Origin: Marinomonas foliarum
Lineage (GTDB): Bacteria > Pseudomonadota > Gammaproteobacteria > Pseudomonadales > Marinomonadaceae
Direction of reading: 5' to 3'
DNA: 45,557 bases
NCBI RefSeq assembly: GCF_003337275.1
Contig: NZ_QPJQ01000039.1
Location: forward strand, 1 to 45,557
Shown here: positions 43,810-45,557 of the stretch, in pieces
Layout of the letters: each line of letters begins with the position of its first letter
Position numbering within the stretch: the first letter of the stretch is position 1
Program-made: the position numbers and the translations under genes
Notes under the pieces: generated by a model
Told to the model about the DNA's origin: nothing
The model's database searches: none
The model's input: only the letters and a program-made list of their open reading frames with translations

Positions 43810-44024
43810 TGTAGGGCACTATAAGCGAAGCGTAATCTGCCGTGAAAGCGCAGCTTTCTTTTGTGGGTGAAAACCATTCTTCATCTGCCCCTAATAGATT
43901 TCCGACTCGAACTTGCCTTGCCCCTCGCTGCATGTAGGGCACGATAAGCGAAGCGTAATCTGCCGTGAAAGCGCAGCTTTCTTTTACGGTAGGCAAACCA
44001 TTTTTCATCTGACCCCAATAGATT
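43810..44024. repeat. direct repeat of about 91 bp, two copies
   Basis: Copy 1 is 43810-43900, copy 2 is 43933-44024, with a 32-bp spacer. The first 53 bp differ at one base; the rest is similar (CCATTCTTCATCTG against CCATTTTTCATCTG). Each copy has a TAAGCGAAGCGTAATC core and a GAAAGC-GCA-GCTTTC-TTTT hairpin. The core is like a widespread short dispersed repeat of gammaproteobacteria. The second copy ends just where the truncated frame at 44022 begins. Confidence 0.85.
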
Positions 44025-44111
44025 GCAGAAGGGCGCAAACGCTTCTTACTCAAGCTGCAAACCGAACAGGCCGCACGACTGACAGAGGAACAGCTAAGGG
44101 CCATTGCATGA
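44022..44111 (+). pseudogene. truncated reading frame before the integrase
   Basis: The frame following a TAG at 44019-44021 encodes 29 residues that read like a real C-terminus, with GRKRFLLKLQTEQAARLTEE. It ends in a TGA overlapping the integrase ATG (ATGA), as cotranscribed genes do. Its 5' part is missing, replaced by the repeat copy at 43933-44024. I do not know the family. Confidence 0.4.
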
Positions 44112-45259
44112 CCAAGGGCACCACCAAGATAACCGACACCACCATAAAAGCCGCCCTGAAAACAGACAAGCGTTACCTCTACGATGCGCGCCGTGTTGAA
44201 TTTCACATCAACGCGGCGCGAACCGGTGGCACCTTTTACGATGTTGTCTACAAAGGCAAAAAGCGCCAGCGCACCAAGCTTGCTAAATGGCCAGCCGTCA
44301 CCGCCAAAACCCTGTTTGCCGAACTCCCCGCTATACGTGCCAACGCCTTGGCGGATCGGGAAGCCAGCCTCACCGTGTCCGCCTTTCAAACAGGCGGCGA
44401 GGTCTTAATCTGGTACATGCAGCACATCGACGCCGACAAAACCTACTCGGCGGATTACGTGTCCACCTCGTCCAGCTACATAGGCAACCATTTACTGAGC
44501 CAGCTCGACAAAGTGCGACTCAACGACATAGAAAAGCCCTTACTGTACAAGCAGCTCTACATGCCTATGCAAAGCGACTACGCGCTATCTACCATAAAAG
44601 GCGTGCTTGGCACCCTGAAAACCGCCTTCACTCGCGCCCATGAATTGGGCCTCATTGCCAGCAATCCCACCAAAAACATCACGCTTAGCAGTTTCACCAC
44701 CTCCCAGCCCGACAGCCAACCAGGGCGACTCAAGCCCCACGATTTACCCGCGTTACTAGCGGCCATCAATAAGCAACCAAAGCAACGCCGCGTCTTCTTC
44801 ATGACCCAATTACTCCACGCCACACGAGAAGGCGAAACCAGCCTTGCCGAATGGAAGCACTTTTCACCCAACCAACTGGAATGGTACATCCCGCCAGAGA
44901 ATACCAAAAACGGCAAAGAGCACCGCTTGCCCATCACCCAACACGCCATGGACCTGATCAACAGCCTGCCCAAACGAGGCACCTACATATTCAGTGTGAA
45001 AGGCATCAAACCCATCACCACACGCACCATAGAGCGTTGGTATCAAAGCCTCAGCGACGACGTGGGTATCAAGTTCACCAGCCACGACATACGCAAACTC
45101 GCACGTGATAGCTGGCAAGATATGGGCATCGACTGGGTCATAGGGGAAATGCTACTCAACCACGAACGGGACGGACTGGACAAACGCTACATGCACACCC
45201 ATTCGAGAGAACAGATGCGCAAAGCGTTGGGGGAGTGGGGGAATAATCTTAAAAATTAG
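44108..45259 (+). CDS. int: tyrosine recombinase / phage-type integrase
   Basis: A 383-aa integrase of the P4/lambda tyrosine recombinase family. The catalytic residues are R240 (HATREGE), H326-xx-R329 (SHDIRK), H352 (LLNHERD) and Y361 (DKRYMH). The N-terminal part (1-90) is the DUF4102-like or arm-binding region; the SAM-like core-binding domain is about 95-195. Start: ATG at 44108 with AAGGG 8 nt upstream; the frame continues upstream to 43913 through repeats. C-ending codons and higher GC set it apart from its neighbours, a sign of transfer. It lies 430 bp from ffs, a known kind of integration target. Confidence 0.93.
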   Translation: MTKGTTKITDTTIKAALKTDKRYLYDARRVEFHINAARTGGTFYDVVYKGKKRQRTKLAKWPAVTAKTLFAELPAIRANALADREASLTVSAFQTGGEVLIWYMQHIDADKTYSADYVSTSSSYIGNHLLSQLDKVRLNDIEKPLLYKQLYMPMQSDYALSTIKGVLGTLKTAFTRAHELGLIASNPTKNITLSSFTTSQPDSQPGRLKPHDLPALLAAINKQPKQRRVFFMTQLLHATREGETSLAEWKHFSPNQLEWYIPPENTKNGKEHRLPITQHAMDLINSLPKRGTYIFSVKGIKPITTRTIERWYQSLSDDVGIKFTSHDIRKLARDSWQDMGIDWVIGEMLLNHERDGLDKRYMHTHSREQMRKALGEWGNNLKN

Positions 45260-45557
45260 TCTCAAATATTTTTTTTTAATATTTTTTTACATTTTTTTTG
45301 AAAGTCGTTTAAAGCTTTCATGAAAGTCGGGTGTACATTTCTTTAAAAGAAAAAATAGACAATAAATTTAGAGGTTAGATAGAGCGAATTTTTTAAGTGT
45401 TTGATAGATATGAATATTGTCCTTAAGTTAATTTAAGGACAAATTAACTTAATAGTAATTAAGGAACATACGAACAAGTAAGACAATTTTTAGCTGACTT
45501 TCAGCTTGTGACAGTATTTCCTCAGAAGCGACATTTAATCACCACTTAACCCACTTG
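45260..45557. other. AT-rich region after the integrase
   Basis: No gene is visible. T-rich runs follow the stop (45269-45299). GAAAGTCG occurs at 45300 and again at 45321, and the reverse GACTTTC near 45497; these could be arm-type binding sites for the integrase. The overlapping inverted repeats at 45417-45452 are listed separately. The window ends before any second attachment site can be seen. Confidence 0.5.
45417..45452. repeat. two overlapping, mutually exclusive inverted repeats
   Basis: Repeat A pairs TTGTCCTTAA (45417-45426) with TTAAGGACAA (45433-45442), perfect over 10 bp. Repeat B pairs TTAAGTTAATTT (45423-45434) with AAATTAACTTAA (45441-45452), perfect over 12 bp. They share bases, so an RNA could form one or the other, and as DNA they provide interleaved palindromic sites. 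Confidence 0.85.

Noticed and set aside
43805..44389. 194-codon minus-strand frame opposite the repeats and the int start
   Set aside because: It reads the two direct repeats twice (duplicated peptide stretch) and lies antisense to the integrase; not a real gene.

Overview
The window looks like chromosome from a marine gammaproteobacterium of the Oceanospirillales, most likely Marinomonas or a close relative. This rests on remembered protein similarity, not on a search. Supporting points are a proVWX glycine-betaine transporter very close to the enterobacterial one, a gamma-type 4.5S/SRP RNA gene, CsrA, YaeQ, HisI and a full ectoine-degradation operon. Base composition is moderately AT-rich, and gene density is high on both strands.

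Layout. 1-451: non-coding, with an inverted repeat and four perfect copies of a 30-bp tandem repeat. 452-2488: an atypical SDR/NmrA-like protein, csrA, and a divergent CI/Cro-like pair (XRE-S24 repressor that appears to have lost its autoproteolytic serine, facing a YdaS-like HTH protein) around a large symmetric operator-like repeat. 2678-3445: an SDR dehydrogenase. 4099-7387: proV-proW-proX. 7561-8073: a hairpin-rich stretch with a DUF1127 gene and a 32-aa small ORF missing from ordinary gene calls. 8341-14809: yaeQ, a dienelactone hydrolase, a queuosine-tRNA mannosyltransferase-like protein, a YjiH-like membrane protein, an AhpD/CMD protein with an AraC regulator, and an unknown membrane protein. 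14869-18511: glutathione peroxidase, a proline-iminopeptidase-like hydrolase, an unknown helical protein and a CBS protein.

18612-23798 (minus strand) is an ectoine catabolic operon read doeB2-doeD-doeA-doeC: ectoine is hydrolysed, deacetylated, transaminated and oxidised to aspartate. Together with proVWX it suggests a cell that manages compatible solutes both as osmolytes and as food. 24424-28508 holds two more, mutually similar aldehyde dehydrogenases and a divergent AraC regulator, with a 9-bp tandem repeat between the dehydrogenases. 28843-34541 (minus) holds an AztD-like periplasmic zinc chaperone with its own Zur-box-like palindrome, a DUF2867 protein and a YnjBCD-type ABC transporter; a 153-bp palindromic MITE/REP-like element lies between ynjC and ynjB. 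34709-39155 (plus) holds an AspA/AstE-like zinc hydrolase, a UvrD-family helicase and a 2-oxoglutarate-type oxygenase. 39222-43362 (minus) holds a class II glutamine amidotransferase, a chemoreceptor, and hisI overlapping a two-domain 6-pyruvoyl-tetrahydropterin-synthase-like protein whose active-site residues are divided between its halves.

43566-43675 is the SRP RNA gene with a clear promoter. About 430 bp downstream a tyrosine recombinase of different codon use begins, preceded by a duplicated ~91-bp repeat and a truncated reading frame, and followed by overlapping inverted repeats. This is probably the left edge of an integrated element inserted near ffs that runs past the window end. No novel defence or conflict system is evident. 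The most unusual items are the apparently non-cleavable CI-like switch, the hisI/split-PTPS pair, the orphan Zur-box aztD, and the island edge.
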